Source of the DNA: a bacterium
GTDB taxonomy: Bacteria > UBP6 > UBA1177
Length of the DNA: 64,000 bases
Direction: 5' to 3'
NCBI GenBank assembly: GCA_017961325.1
Contig: JAGCXM010000003.1
Coordinates: 1 to 64,000, forward strand
In this document: piece after piece, positions 16,996 through 25,747 of the stretch
Layout of the letters: every line of letters starts with the position of its first letter
Numbering within the stretch: position 1 is the first letter of the stretch
Notes under the pieces: model-generated
Told to the model about the DNA's origin: nothing
What the model saw: the letters and a program-made list of their open reading frames with translations, nothing else
Databases searched by the model: none
Made by a program: the position numbers and the translations under genes

Positions 16996-17705
16996 CACAA
17001 AGTTCCTCTCTTAACTGCACGTATCGATCCGAGTTCGACCCAGCCTTCGACATTGTCCTGAAAGCCTTTTACCTTATACCACTGACCGCTTGACGAAACG
17101 ACATTTATTATCTCGCCTTCTTTAAGTCTGCCCATTTCGCCGAGAGATGAATCCGGGCCGCTTCTAAGAGTTTCACTTTTTATAGCAACTGCCCAGTTTT
17201 CTTTAAGATTTTCGTTATAGTTCATGTAATAAAGCGACGCGCTGACGCACATTATCAGAAACACTGGAAGAAGCATGATTTTAAGGCGCCAGTCGCTTTT
17301 GAAGCATATCAGGACTATAAGCAGCGCGAATGCGTAAAGCGAAACGAAAAAGAGTATCAGAAGCCCGTCAGCAGCAAAAACAGGAGTCGTAAGCATTTTA
17401 GGAACGGCGATTCCAAGCTCGGAGACAACTATGTCGAAGTTGTTCTTCGCCTCAGGAAAATCCGGGGCATTCTGCAGCGACTGCAGATAAAAATAAAGCG
17501 CCTCCCCTTTTCTGCCAAGCGCTTCGGAAGTTACGCCAAGATTGTAGGAATAAAGCGGATCGCTGCTGTTTTCGGCGAATTTCGAATAAAAGGCGTTGTA
17601 TGCGCCGGCATAGTCCTTTTTTATGTAAAGCGAAAATCCGTCTTCGGCAAAAAGAAGAGACGAAAAAGCGGAGAAATATAATAAAAATATTATTTTTTTC
17701 ATCAT
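16995..17705 (-). CDS. batE: BatE-like TPR and SH3 protein
   Basis: This 236-residue protein has a signal peptide (MMKKIIFLLYFSAFSSLLFA), two TPR units (YNLGVTSEALGRKGEALYFY), two membrane segments (about 112-155) and a C-terminal bacterial SH3 domain (TLRSGPDSSLGEMGRLKEGE ... WYKVKG). This is the domain order of BatE from Bacteroides-type aerotolerance operons. The start overlaps the batD stop as ATGA, showing tight coupling. The SH3 domain probably binds peptidoglycan or protein in the periplasm. Confidence 0.82.
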   Translation of the reverse strand: MMKKIIFLLYFSAFSSLLFAEDGFSLYIKKDYAGAYNAFYSKFAENSSDPLYSYNLGVTSEALGRKGEALYFYLQSLQNAPDFPEAKNNFDIVVSELGIAVPKMLTTPVFAADGLLILFFVSLYAFALLIVLICFKSDWRLKIMLLPVFLIMCVSASLYYMNYNENLKENWAVAIKSETLRSGPDSSLGEMGRLKEGEIINVVSSSGQWYKVKGFQDNVEGWVELGSIRAVKRGTL

Positions 17706-19462
17706 TTTTTAAGACCTCTCGGATCAAGAAGTTTTACCGCCTCGTTTTTCAATTCCGCGATATCGGCGTTCGACCTTCCGGAATATGACACCTGTTCAAT
17801 TTTTCTAATGAAATCAGCTATTTGATCGATTTTGCCCTCATATTTCTGTTTCATTGCGTTAATACGCTCGCCTTTAAGCCTGATTCTGTAAAGTTCTTCA
17901 AGCGCACCGTAGAAATTGTTCAGCAGCTCGGTACAGTCATTGGATTTACTGATTTTATCCTTCCACTTACCCATTTTTGCACTTTGCGAACCGACATGCC
18001 TCGTTCTGAGATTTTTCATCAACCTGATTATGAACGAAACAAAAATCATCATAAACGGAACCGCCACGGCAACTCTGAACCATGTTTTTTCGGTAAGCGG
18101 GCTTATTTCGTATTTTTTCACGTTTGCAGGAAGCTCTTTCAAAAGCTCGAAAGAGTGTGCCGTCGAAGCTTTTTCCTCATCTTCTTCAACACCGGAAGTT
18201 TCTTTGACGTTCACTCTGATTTCGGCAAGATCCGGGGTTTGCCAGCCGTTTTCGCGGCTGAAAAACTCAAACAGTTTCACTTTTATCGAAGTTTCTCCGC
18301 GTCTGAGACCTTTTACCATAAATTTACATGTTTTAGTTCCGCAGTAACCTTTCGGCGTTACCGAAACGGAAGAAGTTATTTCAGGAGAAAAGATTTTAAG
18401 CATCGGATTTTTTTCAAACTCGATTTCGGCTTCCTGGAAGTTTCCGCACCCTTTGATTGAAAAAGTCAGCGTTTCCAGCATGTTGTTTTTATCGAGCACA
18501 ATATTTTCCTTGTTCTGAGAAACAGTGAAATCACCGAAAACGCCGTTTTTGTGGTTCTCCTTTTCAGGTATCGGTTTAAGAGGAACCTTCACTCCGACGG
18601 AAGAAATCGTAACTTTACGCGTCGAGAAGAACGAACCGATTATGACATCCATTATCATCTGCGTTCCTTCAACAGTGTCAGTCGTTCCGTCAGGAATCAG
18701 GATGTAAGTTTTTATCGGCGCATAGTCATAAACCTTGCCGTCAATGCTTATCCGCTTGAAATTAAGCCGCGTTTCAGCCTTTTCGTCTTTCCAGCAGTTT
18801 TCAAAAACCGGAAGTTTGTAGAAATTGATGTCGCTTATCAAATTCGGCTTTACAAAAAGATAGTAACTGACGCTGAGAGGTTCCCCGGCATAAAGATCGT
18901 TTACCGGATTTACAACTGTTCTTATAAAATAATCCGGAGTTTTTTTCTCCCAGTCACTGAGAGGACCCATCAATGAAGTTGCTCGTTTTTCGTAATAATT
19001 TTCATTGTTTTGTCCTTCAGCCTGAGTATCTTGACTTGCACTTCCCGAAGCGTTTCCGGCAGCACCTCCGCTCCCCTGCCCCGTTACCGTAATCGTAACT
19101 TTGTTCGATTTTATAGTTTTTCCTTTCGCTTTGAGCAATGCCGGACCGATTTCAAAAACTCCGGCCTTTTCAGCTCTCAGAGAATAGGTGTAGGTTACGG
19201 AACTTTTTTTATCGAATTTGCCGTTGATTATGTTTATCGAACTGGAGTGCGACTGCGAGCGGTTTTCGACCGTAAAGCCTGAAAAATCGGGTTCTTCAAT
19301 CGAATCGAAAGACCCTTCTGCCGTCAGAACGAACCCGAAAAGCGCATCAGTTTGAACAATATCGCTGTCAGTTGAAAGCGTGATGGTCTGCGCAAAAGCC
19401 AAAAAAGGGAGAAAAACCAAAACGCTTGCGCAGAAGAGCTTGTTTATATTGAAATTTTTCAA
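17702..19462 (-). CDS. batD: BatD-like large periplasmic/membrane protein
   Basis: This 586-residue protein has a signal peptide ending in AFA, then beta-rich domains of the BatD family (QTDALFGFVLTAEGSFDSIE, SYTYSLRAEKAGVFEIGPA, LYAGEPLSVSYYLFV) and one membrane helix near residue 465 (VAVAVPFMMIFVSFIIRLM), then a cytoplasmic helical domain with LLNNFYGALEELYRIR. BatD is thought to scaffold the VWA proteins of the Bat complex. The start is a TTG with AGAGG five bases upstream. It lies 17 bases after batC. Confidence 0.88.
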   Translation of the reverse strand: MKNFNINKLFCASVLVFLPFLAFAQTITLSTDSDIVQTDALFGFVLTAEGSFDSIEEPDFSGFTVENRSQSHSSSINIINGKFDKKSSVTYTYSLRAEKAGVFEIGPALLKAKGKTIKSNKVTITVTGQGSGGAAGNASGSASQDTQAEGQNNENYYEKRATSLMGPLSDWEKKTPDYFIRTVVNPVNDLYAGEPLSVSYYLFVKPNLISDINFYKLPVFENCWKDEKAETRLNFKRISIDGKVYDYAPIKTYILIPDGTTDTVEGTQMIMDVIIGSFFSTRKVTISSVGVKVPLKPIPEKENHKNGVFGDFTVSQNKENIVLDKNNMLETLTFSIKGCGNFQEAEIEFEKNPMLKIFSPEITSSVSVTPKGYCGTKTCKFMVKGLRRGETSIKVKLFEFFSRENGWQTPDLAEIRVNVKETSGVEEDEEKASTAHSFELLKELPANVKKYEISPLTEKTWFRVAVAVPFMMIFVSFIIRLMKNLRTRHVGSQSAKMGKWKDKISKSNDCTELLNNFYGALEELYRIRLKGERINAMKQKYEGKIDQIADFIRKIEQVSYSGRSNADIAELKNEAVKLLDPRGLKK

Positions 19463-19479
19463 CTTATCCTCTCAAAAAA

Positions 19480-20391
19480 TCACCAAGTCTGACCATTATC
19501 GGACTTTTGCTCCTTCTTTAGCATGAAAGGAGATATTTGCAAATTTTTCCGCTGTTTGAACTGCTTCAGAACCGAGCTTTCCTTAGTTTTGTCATCATCA
19601 TTCTGTTCGTCGTCCTGCCCTTCAGCTGAAGCACTGCCGCTCTCTTCATCCTGAGTTTCGCCGTCATCGCTATTTTCATCAGAAGAACTCCGGTCGTCAT
19701 CATTTTCTTCGTTACTTTCATCATTCTGTTCGTCAGACTGCTGATTTTGTTCATCTTTCTGCTCATTATCAGGATTTTCGTTCTGTTCCTGACTTTCTTT
19801 CTTTTCCTCTTCCTGCTTTTCCTGATCTTCCTGATTCTGATCCTGATCCTGTTTATCCTGCTGTTCGTTCTCTTTCTGATCCTGATTCTGCTGATCTTCG
19901 TTTTTCTGCTGATCCTGATTCTGTTGCTGCTGTTCCTGCTGCTCTTTCTGCTGGGCGATAATCCTTCTCACGATTTCCAGATTTTCGGCAGTATCTTTCG
20001 AAGGCTCCTCTTCAAGCGAACGGATGTAGAACTTTTCGGCATCCTGATATTTTCCGAGTCCGGCAAACGAATTCGCCATGTTGTGAAAAATATCGGCTCT
20101 CAGCTTCTGCGACGCATTTCCCGATTCGAGCGACTTTTTGTAGGCGTGAACAGCATCTTCGTATTTCTGCTGGCTTTGCAGCGCATTTCCCAAGTCGTAA
20201 TAGGCTTCGGCATTGTTTTCAAGGCGTTTCGCAGCTTTTGAAAACTCGCTTTCGGCTTCAGCCATCTCGCCAACTGCATATTTTTTTCTTCCTTCAACGC
20301 TCTCTTCCGTTTCTTTTTCGAAAGGAGAAAAAGCCATTAAAAACAGTGATATAAATGCCGAAAATACTAAAACTGCCGATTTATTTTTCAT
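19480..20391 (-). CDS. batC: BatC-like TPR protein with long Gln/Asp/Glu/Asn-rich tail
   Basis: The ATG at 20391 follows GAGG and overlaps batB by 11 bases, giving 303 residues. A signal peptide is followed by three TPR units (for example YYDLGNALQSQQKYEDAVHA). From about residue 160 to 275 the sequence is nearly all Gln, Asn, Asp, Glu and Lys (DQ-, QE- and DE-rich), a disordered tail made by expansion of CAG/GAT/GAA codons. BatC proteins usually have a TPR core and a charged tail; this one is unusually long. A short basic end (RKNLQISPFMLKKEQK) follows. Confidence 0.85.
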   Translation of the reverse strand: MKNKSAVLVFSAFISLFLMAFSPFEKETEESVEGRKKYAVGEMAEAESEFSKAAKRLENNAEAYYDLGNALQSQQKYEDAVHAYKKSLESGNASQKLRADIFHNMANSFAGLGKYQDAEKFYIRSLEEEPSKDTAENLEIVRRIIAQQKEQQEQQQQNQDQQKNEDQQNQDQKENEQQDKQDQDQNQEDQEKQEEEKKESQEQNENPDNEQKDEQNQQSDEQNDESNEENDDDRSSSDENSDDGETQDEESGSASAEGQDDEQNDDDKTKESSVLKQFKQRKNLQISPFMLKKEQKSDNGQTW

Positions 20392-21364
20392 GTTTTGCAC
20401 CTCTTTTAGCAAAAGAAAAAAGATAGTAGACAAAAAAGGCTATGAGTCCGAAGAAAAGCGGGATCTGGAAACGCTCTTTGTAGATATTCACGATTCTGTT
20501 TTCGCCTCGCGAACTCTTTTTAAAATTTCTGATGTAAGAACTCAGAGTATCTCCCTTTTTGATTTCGACCGCTCCTAAAACCGAGATGCACTTGTCGAAG
20601 AAACCTTTGTCGATTTTTGATATAACAGTCCGATTTTGCTTGTCTTTCAGATAACTGTCACCGATTTTCACCGGAGCTCCGTCTTCGGTTCCGAGCGGAA
20701 GAAGCGCCAGATGAATATTTTCTCTTTCAATCCGCTCCTTCATCTTTCCGAAGTCGAGCGACGGATCTTCGCCGTCAGAAATTATGATTATCATTTTGTC
20801 CGAAGTTTCCGGAGAAGATTTCAAAGTGTCTGCGGCAAGTTCTACCGCCGTTCCCAAAGCGGTTCCCTGACGTTCGATCATTCCCGGTTCAAGCACTGAA
20901 ACGACAGTCTGCAAAGTTTCATAGTCATCCGTCAGAGGAAGCTGCAGAAATGCTGCGCCGGCAAAAGGAATTATCGCAACGCGGTCTCCTCCCAAAGAAT
21001 TGAGCACGTCAATGAGCATCATCTTTCCCTTCTCGAAACGCGCTCCGTTCTCGTCTTCGGCGAACATGCTGAGGCTGACATCGAAAACGACGGCGATATC
21101 GATTCCTGTCGAATTGGTGTTTACCTCTTCTCCGCCCGTCATCGGACGCGCGGCGGCAGCCGTGAAAAGCGAAAGAACGGTAAAAATAAGTATCCGCTTT
21201 ACAATCAAAGTCTTTCTACCTGCAAAAACAGCCTTCCCCGCCTGGGATTTATCGAAAAAGCGCATGAAATCATTGCGTTTTTTCGTGCAGTAAACTATTG
21301 CGGCGACAATGACCGGCACCCAGATAACGGCGGAAAGAAGGATTTTCCAGTTATAGAGCATCAT
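20381..21364 (-). CDS. batB: BatB-like von Willebrand factor A membrane protein
   Basis: This 327-residue protein has two N-terminal membrane helices, a VWA domain with metal-site motif DVSLSMF (about residue 92) and the downstream Thr/Asp sites (ISDGEDPS), and a C-terminal helix (FGLIAFFVYYLFSFA). VWA domains of this type bind divalent metal and mediate protein contacts. Its partner batA ends in an overlap (ATGA) with this start. Together they form the membrane core of the Bat system. Confidence 0.92.
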   Translation of the reverse strand: MMLYNWKILLSAVIWVPVIVAAIVYCTKKRNDFMRFFDKSQAGKAVFAGRKTLIVKRILIFTVLSLFTAAAARPMTGGEEVNTNSTGIDIAVVFDVSLSMFAEDENGARFEKGKMMLIDVLNSLGGDRVAIIPFAGAAFLQLPLTDDYETLQTVVSVLEPGMIERQGTALGTAVELAADTLKSSPETSDKMIIIISDGEDPSLDFGKMKERIERENIHLALLPLGTEDGAPVKIGDSYLKDKQNRTVISKIDKGFFDKCISVLGAVEIKKGDTLSSYIRNFKKSSRGENRIVNIYKERFQIPLFFGLIAFFVYYLFSFAKRGAKHEK

Positions 21365-22347
21365 CTTTCCACCTCCGGATAAACTTTGAATATCATTGAT
21401 GAAATTCTTGCCAAAACAATAAAGATTACGCTAAGCATTATGAAAATAGAGGCATATTCGTTATAAATCTTGAGTTTTCTTGCCGGAATCGGACTCTTTT
21501 CAAGTTCATCGATATCCTTGAACGCCTTTTCAAGTTCCGTAGTCGATATCGACTGATAGAACTTTCCGCCCGATTTTGCCGAAATATTACGCAAAAGTTC
21601 AGGATTTGTCTTCATTGTCACTTTTTGGAAAGTATCGCGCCCGAAAAAGTCCTTTCCAGCAGGAAACGGAACTTCTCCGTCCGTTCCGATCAGAATCGAA
21701 TAGACCTTGACATCCTGTTTCGCAGCAATTTCCGCCGCCGTTTCAGGACTGATGTTGCCCGAATTGTTGTCACCGTCGGTAAGAAGGATTATCACTTTGC
21801 TTTTCGCCTTGCTGCTCTCAAGACGAGACAATGCGAGTCCGAGACCGTTTCCGATTGCAGTTCCGTCTTCGATGACTCCGGTCGTAACACGTGATAAAAG
21901 TTCGTTGAAAATATCGTAATCGGTCGTAAGCGGAATCTGAAGGAAACTCTCTTTCGCAAAGAAAACAAGCCCCAGTCTGTCGCTTTTTCTCCCTTTGACG
22001 AATGCTTCGATCACGTTTTTCGCAGCAGTGATTCTGTTTTTCGGCTGGAAATCGAGCGCTTCCATCGAGCCCGAAACGTCGAGTGCTATCATTATGTCCT
22101 TCCCTTCGACCGGCGGAGTCACCGTTTTTTCAAGCGTTACAGGTCTTGCAAGTGCGAAAATCGCAACTGCGGCAGCCAGAAAATCAAAAAACTGAGGCAG
22201 ATAATACTTCGCATTAGCTCTCGAGCGCAAAAAATGAAAATTCGTAAAAACAACTGAATTTCTTGAAGTTTTTACTTTTAAAAGAAGAATCGCAAGCATT
22301 ACGAGCGGAATCCACAGAAGTAAAAAAAGAGGATCAAGCAGAAACAT
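21361..22347 (-). CDS. batA: BatA-like von Willebrand factor A membrane protein
   Basis: This 328-residue protein has an N-terminal aerotolerance-type hydrophobic region, a VWA domain with MIDAS motif ALDVSGSMEALD (about 88-99) and LLTDGDNNSGNI, and a C-terminal membrane helix. An AAGGAG site lies before the ATG, which overlaps the end of the upstream gene by 14 bases. BatA and BatB are paralogues. The system supports oxygen or envelope stress tolerance in Bacteroides and virulence in spirochetes, as known from the literature. Confidence 0.92.
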   Translation of the reverse strand: MFLLDPLFLLLWIPLVMLAILLLKVKTSRNSVVFTNFHFLRSRANAKYYLPQFFDFLAAAVAIFALARPVTLEKTVTPPVEGKDIMIALDVSGSMEALDFQPKNRITAAKNVIEAFVKGRKSDRLGLVFFAKESFLQIPLTTDYDIFNELLSRVTTGVIEDGTAIGNGLGLALSRLESSKAKSKVIILLTDGDNNSGNISPETAAEIAAKQDVKVYSILIGTDGEVPFPAGKDFFGRDTFQKVTMKTNPELLRNISAKSGGKFYQSISTTELEKAFKDIDELEKSPIPARKLKIYNEYASIFIMLSVIFIVLARISSMIFKVYPEVER

Positions 22348-23185
22348 TGCCGGTCTCCTTTTTCTTCAGAAAATCCTTGAATCCGTCAATCAGCGAATCG
22401 AAATCTTCGGGTTTGAGCGGCTCGTCGGCGAATTTGTATCTGTCGGCAAGTTTGAGAATGGACAAAACCGCCTCTGAATCAGCTGAAAAAAGATGATCCC
22501 TTTTCAGCGCTCGTTTGACTTCAAAAGTCGTCATTTCGACATAATTCTTCTTTGATTTTAATGACATATAAGTTTTTAATCCGAGCGTTACAAGGTCTGT
22601 AAAACTCTCGAAATCGCCTTCCTTTCTCTTTGCCTCGGCCTTTTTGATAAACTCTTTCGCAACTTCGGCGGGAACGACTTCGGGCACTTTCTCCTCAGCC
22701 TTTTTAGCGAACCTCTTCTTCAGTTTGAACAATAGGACTGCAATAACTGCGGCAACAATCAGAGCGGCAAGAACGTAAAGCAGCGTGTAGTCCTTTTCTT
22801 TGATTGCGGCATTATCTTTAAGCCCGCGAAGTTCCGTATCACCTTCTTCAGTCCTCGTTTTGACATCGATTGAAAACGGCTCGATTTTGCCCGAAACGCC
22901 GCCTGAACTGATGTTTATTTCAGGAATTTCCACTTCGCCGCTTTTGAAAACGACGATTTTCAGAAGAACCGCATCTTTTTCAGGCGTCACTTCGATTTTT
23001 CTGATTTTTGCATCGTCAAATTTTTCGCTGAATGCAGCTGTTATATTTTCTGACGGAGCGATCTTGATTTTGACGACAACTTCATCACCGGTAAAAATTT
23101 CGCTGTTCTGAACTTCCGGTGCAAAACTTTCCGCAAAAATCACTGCCGGAAGCAGAAAAAACAATATCAAAAACGACTTTTTCAC
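22334..23185 (-). CDS. DUF4381-like membrane protein heading the Bat operon
   Basis: I chose the GTG at 23185 because it gives a clean signal peptide (KKSFLILFFLLPAVIFAES) and lies close to GAGGAG; a TTG five codons earlier is possible but lacks a ribosome site. The protein has 283 residues: signal, a periplasmic beta-rich domain (to ~140), a membrane helix (about 150-170) and a cytoplasmic helical domain (LVTLGLKTYMSLKS ... FKDFLKKKE). This layout matches DUF4381/BatD-C-like proteins encoded between DUF58 and batA. No moxR or DUF58 gene lies upstream. Confidence 0.75.
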   Translation of the reverse strand: MKKSFLILFFLLPAVIFAESFAPEVQNSEIFTGDEVVVKIKIAPSENITAAFSEKFDDAKIRKIEVTPEKDAVLLKIVVFKSGEVEIPEINISSGGVSGKIEPFSIDVKTRTEEGDTELRGLKDNAAIKEKDYTLLYVLAALIVAAVIAVLLFKLKKRFAKKAEEKVPEVVPAEVAKEFIKKAEAKRKEGDFESFTDLVTLGLKTYMSLKSKKNYVEMTTFEVKRALKRDHLFSADSEAVLSILKLADRYKFADEPLKPEDFDSLIDGFKDFLKKKETGNVSA

Positions 23186-23232
23186 GATCTCCTCACGCAA
23201 AACAAACCAAAAAACCGCGTAATCAACATTAA

Positions 23233-23261
23233 ATAAGACGATTTTATTTCACAAAAATCAA
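23233..23261 (-). promoter_or_regulatory. Possible promoter of the Bat operon
   Basis: On the minus strand TTGATT (23256-23261) and TCTTAT (23233-23238) are separated by 17 bases. They lie about 48 bases before the GTG start of the first operon gene. Confidence 0.35.
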
Positions 23262-23307
23262 ATTTACGGCGTATTTATATGCAAATCTTGAAACCATCAA
23301 CCCCTTA

Positions 23308-23328
23308 TTTTGTGAAAACTCTGGGAGC
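23308..23328. repeat. Direct repeat, right-hand copy of pair flanking the AbiE genes (copy A)
   Basis: TTTTGTGAAAACTCTGGGAGC recurs at 24993-25012 with one base missing. The two copies lie outside the two AbiE-like genes in the same orientation. A partial third copy (TTGTTTTGTGAAACT) is at 23359-23373. This could be the footprint of insertion or recombination. Confidence 0.6.
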
Positions 23329-23385
23329 GCTGGCGGCTCGCCCGCAAAAATTAATCCATTGTTTTGTGAAACTGAGTGTCTCGTC

Positions 23386-24228
23386 TCAAAGCATCATAGA
23401 ATTCAGCAATTCTTCAACTTTTTCAACTGCTTGCTCAAATGAGACATTCGCTACATACGGCATTTTCTTCGTATATTTCAGCCACAATTCATGCAAATTT
23501 TCCGAATTTTTTATGGCTGCAACCAAATCCGGAATCTGCGAAAGAATTTTTTCGCTGCCTCGATGGCGGCATGTCCGTTCCAAAGCAGTTTTTAAATCTT
23601 CTATGTTTATCCGCGTTAAATCAGCACTCAAAACATATACATCGTAAAAATCACGCGGACGGGTCGTTGTGATGTTACGGACAAGAATCGTTTCCAGCTT
23701 TTCAGCAAGAACATTTTCCAACGGATATGTGAGCAGCGAAAACGAGCCGCTTTCAAAGATTTTTGCGAATTCATGCTTTCTTGGTTTCGGATAAATGCTG
23801 TCTCCGGCAGTTATATCCAAAGTCAAAGTGACGTGCATTTTTTCATAATCTGCCAAAACAAAAGCTCTGAAACCGTTGTATTTGTCATCCTCGCGAATCG
23901 GTTCGACCCTATCCAGAGAAAATATGAAATCATCGTCATTTTTTACGGAGCAGATAGAAGAAATTATTTTTGTTATCACCGTTTCATTAAGAGGAATATT
24001 GCTGATTGTCGTATCGATATCCATAGTTGTGCGGTGCGAAATTCCCACAAAAGAGGCTATCAGCACTCCGCCTTTTATGATAAAACGGTCGGAATATTCT
24101 GATTTTTCGAGGCGTTCGAGAAAACATTCCATAAGATAATTCTGCAGCATGATCTGCGGCGGAACGGAAAGTTCCTTGGATCTATTATTGATTTTCGCTT
24201 TCAGCTGCATCGCGTTTTCAGTCTTCAT
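23386..24228 (-). CDS. AbiEii/AbiGii-type nucleotidyltransferase toxin
   Basis: This 280-residue protein has the AbiEii nucleotidyltransferase core: FIIKGGVLIAS, then SHRTTMDIDTTI with the catalytic acidic pair, and later ENVLAEKLETIL and RPRDFYDVYVL. Such toxins transfer nucleotides, for example to tRNA ends, and cause abortive infection when the antitoxin is lost. The start overlaps the antitoxin stop as ATGA, the standard antitoxin-toxin order. It lies within the pair of short direct repeats. The catalytic residues look intact. Confidence 0.9.
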   Translation of the reverse strand: MKTENAMQLKAKINNRSKELSVPPQIMLQNYLMECFLERLEKSEYSDRFIIKGGVLIASFVGISHRTTMDIDTTISNIPLNETVITKIISSICSVKNDDDFIFSLDRVEPIREDDKYNGFRAFVLADYEKMHVTLTLDITAGDSIYPKPRKHEFAKIFESGSFSLLTYPLENVLAEKLETILVRNITTTRPRDFYDVYVLSADLTRINIEDLKTALERTCRHRGSEKILSQIPDLVAAIKNSENLHELWLKYTKKMPYVANVSFEQAVEKVEELLNSMML

Positions 24229-24812
24229 TGAATTGCCTCCAGATAGGACAAAAGTTTCTTTTCCACGTGAAAAATCTTGCCGAATTTCATAAGAAGCAGG
24301 AAGTCTTTTTCCGGTGATGCCGCATATTTCCGAATAGCCGGAATAAACCGTTCTTTATCCAGTTCCGACGGTTTGTGCAGAAGCTCGCACAAGGTTCGTT
24401 CAATGCAGTAAAGACGCAAATCATTGCCTAAATCAGATTTGACCGAAACGATCCCTTCATTCGCGTATTCTTTTGCAACATGGCGCACATCGTATTCGGC
24501 TGAAAGCGTTTTTGAAATATAGCCGTGCGGAACGGCGAGCGTGTATTTAAACGGGATCTGGTCTGAATATCCGTTCAGAAACAAAGCCGTTTCATGCGAA
24601 AACACAGCTTTCGGACAAAGGAGCTGCGTTATAAAAAGTTCATCGGGAACAACACCGCTCAGAGCATATAGACCGTAGCGGACTTTCTGGATTTTCTGCG
24701 CTTTCAGAAGTTCCTGCAACTGCCAGCGCGAAATTCCGGCATCTATTGCATTTTTCAAGAAAAAATATCCGTTTTGAGCTTTTGCTATTTTATTGATCGT
24801 ATTTTCTGTCAC
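24225..24812 (-). CDS. AbiEi-type antitoxin with winged-helix domain
   Basis: The GTG at 24812 has GGAG nine bases upstream and gives 195 residues. The ATG at 24836 would lie inside the predicted -10 region and has no ribosome site. The N-terminal winged helix (INKIAKAQNGYFFLKNAIDA ... RYGLYAL) and the downstream AbiEi-like domain (FSHETALFLNGYSDQIPF, IERTLCELLH) match transcriptional antitoxins of the AbiEi family. It probably represses its own promoter and opposes the toxin. The toxin gene follows with a 4-base overlap. Confidence 0.88.
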   Translation of the reverse strand: MTENTINKIAKAQNGYFFLKNAIDAGISRWQLQELLKAQKIQKVRYGLYALSGVVPDELFITQLLCPKAVFSHETALFLNGYSDQIPFKYTLAVPHGYISKTLSAEYDVRHVAKEYANEGIVSVKSDLGNDLRLYCIERTLCELLHKPSELDKERFIPAIRKYAASPEKDFLLLMKFGKIFHVEKKLLSYLEAIQ

Positions 24813-24836
24813 AGCAACCGTCTCCAAACATATCAT

Positions 24837-24865
24837 ACTATAAAGCTAAAAAGTTATTGTATGAA
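24837..24865 (-). promoter_or_regulatory. Promoter of the AbiE-like operon
   Basis: On the minus strand TTCATA (24860-24865) and TATAGT (24837-24842) are separated by 17 bases. The spacing to the GTG at 24812 leaves a short leader containing the GGAG site, which supports that start. Confidence 0.45.
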
Positions 24866-24992
24866 TCGAAAGAACTAAAAAATTTATATCACAATAAAAT
24901 AAAATTGCAAGTTTGTTTTAACAATGCAAATTGCAGGAATGTAATTGGCATTTGCTGGAAATGGCAGAATCTTCTGCAAAATCAAAATCTTG

Positions 24993-25012
24993 TTTTGTAA
25001 AACTCTGGGAGC
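24993..25012. repeat. Direct repeat, copy B, on the far side of the AbiE genes
   Basis: TTTTGTAAAACTCTGGGAGC matches copy A at 23308-23328 except for one missing base. The copies bracket about 1.7 kb. No transposase or integrase is present between them. Confidence 0.6.
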
Positions 25013-25047
25013 TTAGGTCTGCACTAAAAATCGGTCTCTGAGACTTA

Positions 25048-25731
25048 TTACCTCACACACCTGACATAGTAGTATGTAGTCTTATTGTCGTAGCACACAT
25101 TTCCGTAGTCGAAATACACGAACCACGCGTAGTATGTAACATCAATGCCGGTAGATGAAGACCAAAAATATCCGCTATCCCCCAATTTACTGTACTGCCC
25201 GCGATTGTTTTCATCATAAGTACAGCCAGAACAACCGCCTTTTCCACATTCATTCCAGGAAAGACAATTGTCTGTTACGCCGCAACTGCCACCTGTTTCC
25301 GTGTCAGGACAGTTTTGAATAAGCGTCCTCAGTTCGCTGATCGTCGGCAGATGCCAGTCGGAATAGCCACCTTCTGTTAGGTTGTCGCAATAGCTGACGG
25401 CATAATCCCAATTCATAGTTTTTTGTGCCCTTGCAGACCATGTCAGACCGATTGACAGATCCTTGCAAGGAGCAGAAGAAGTCGGACTGCATTCCGGAAG
25501 ATTGTCAGGATTTTCATTTGCTGCATCGCTGTGGTCTGAATCTGGATTATCAGAAAGTTCAGTGTCACCGCCGTTTGGCTCTGTGTCTGACGGGGAATTA
25601 GTATCAACTGTGTCTTCATCAGTTACAGTATCGCTTGTATCGGCGTTGTCGCTTGTTTTCGAACCGCCTCCGCAACTGACAACAAAAATCAACGTTGCAA
25701 AAAGTGTTAAAACCACTAAAAGTTTTTTCAT
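25048..25731 (-). CDS. DUF1566 (Lcl C-terminal-like) lipoprotein
   Basis: This 227-residue protein has lipobox VVSC, a Thr/Asp/Ser/Asn-rich linker (about 25-80) and one DUF1566 module: GLTWSARAQKTMNW, YCDNLTEGGYSDWHLPTISE and the closing FWSSST ... YYVRCVR. Cys residues occur in pairs within the module (CLSWNECGKGGCSGC). This domain is common in surface lipoproteins of Fibrobacter and myxobacteria-like genomes, with unknown ligand. It shares the module with the two genes at 31.5-35.0 kb. Confidence 0.88.
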   Translation of the reverse strand: MKKLLVVLTLFATLIFVVSCGGGSKTSDNADTSDTVTDEDTVDTNSPSDTEPNGGDTELSDNPDSDHSDAANENPDNLPECSPTSSAPCKDLSIGLTWSARAQKTMNWDYAVSYCDNLTEGGYSDWHLPTISELRTLIQNCPDTETGGSCGVTDNCLSWNECGKGGCSGCTYDENNRGQYSKLGDSGYFWSSSTGIDVTYYAWFVYFDYGNVCYDNKTTYYYVRCVR

Positions 25732-25747
25732 TTTTTCTCTCTATTAC

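Noticed and set aside
19560-19960. Tandem repeat or CRISPR-like block
   Set aside because: The repetition is at codon level and in frame in batC, encoding a Q/D/E/N-rich tail.
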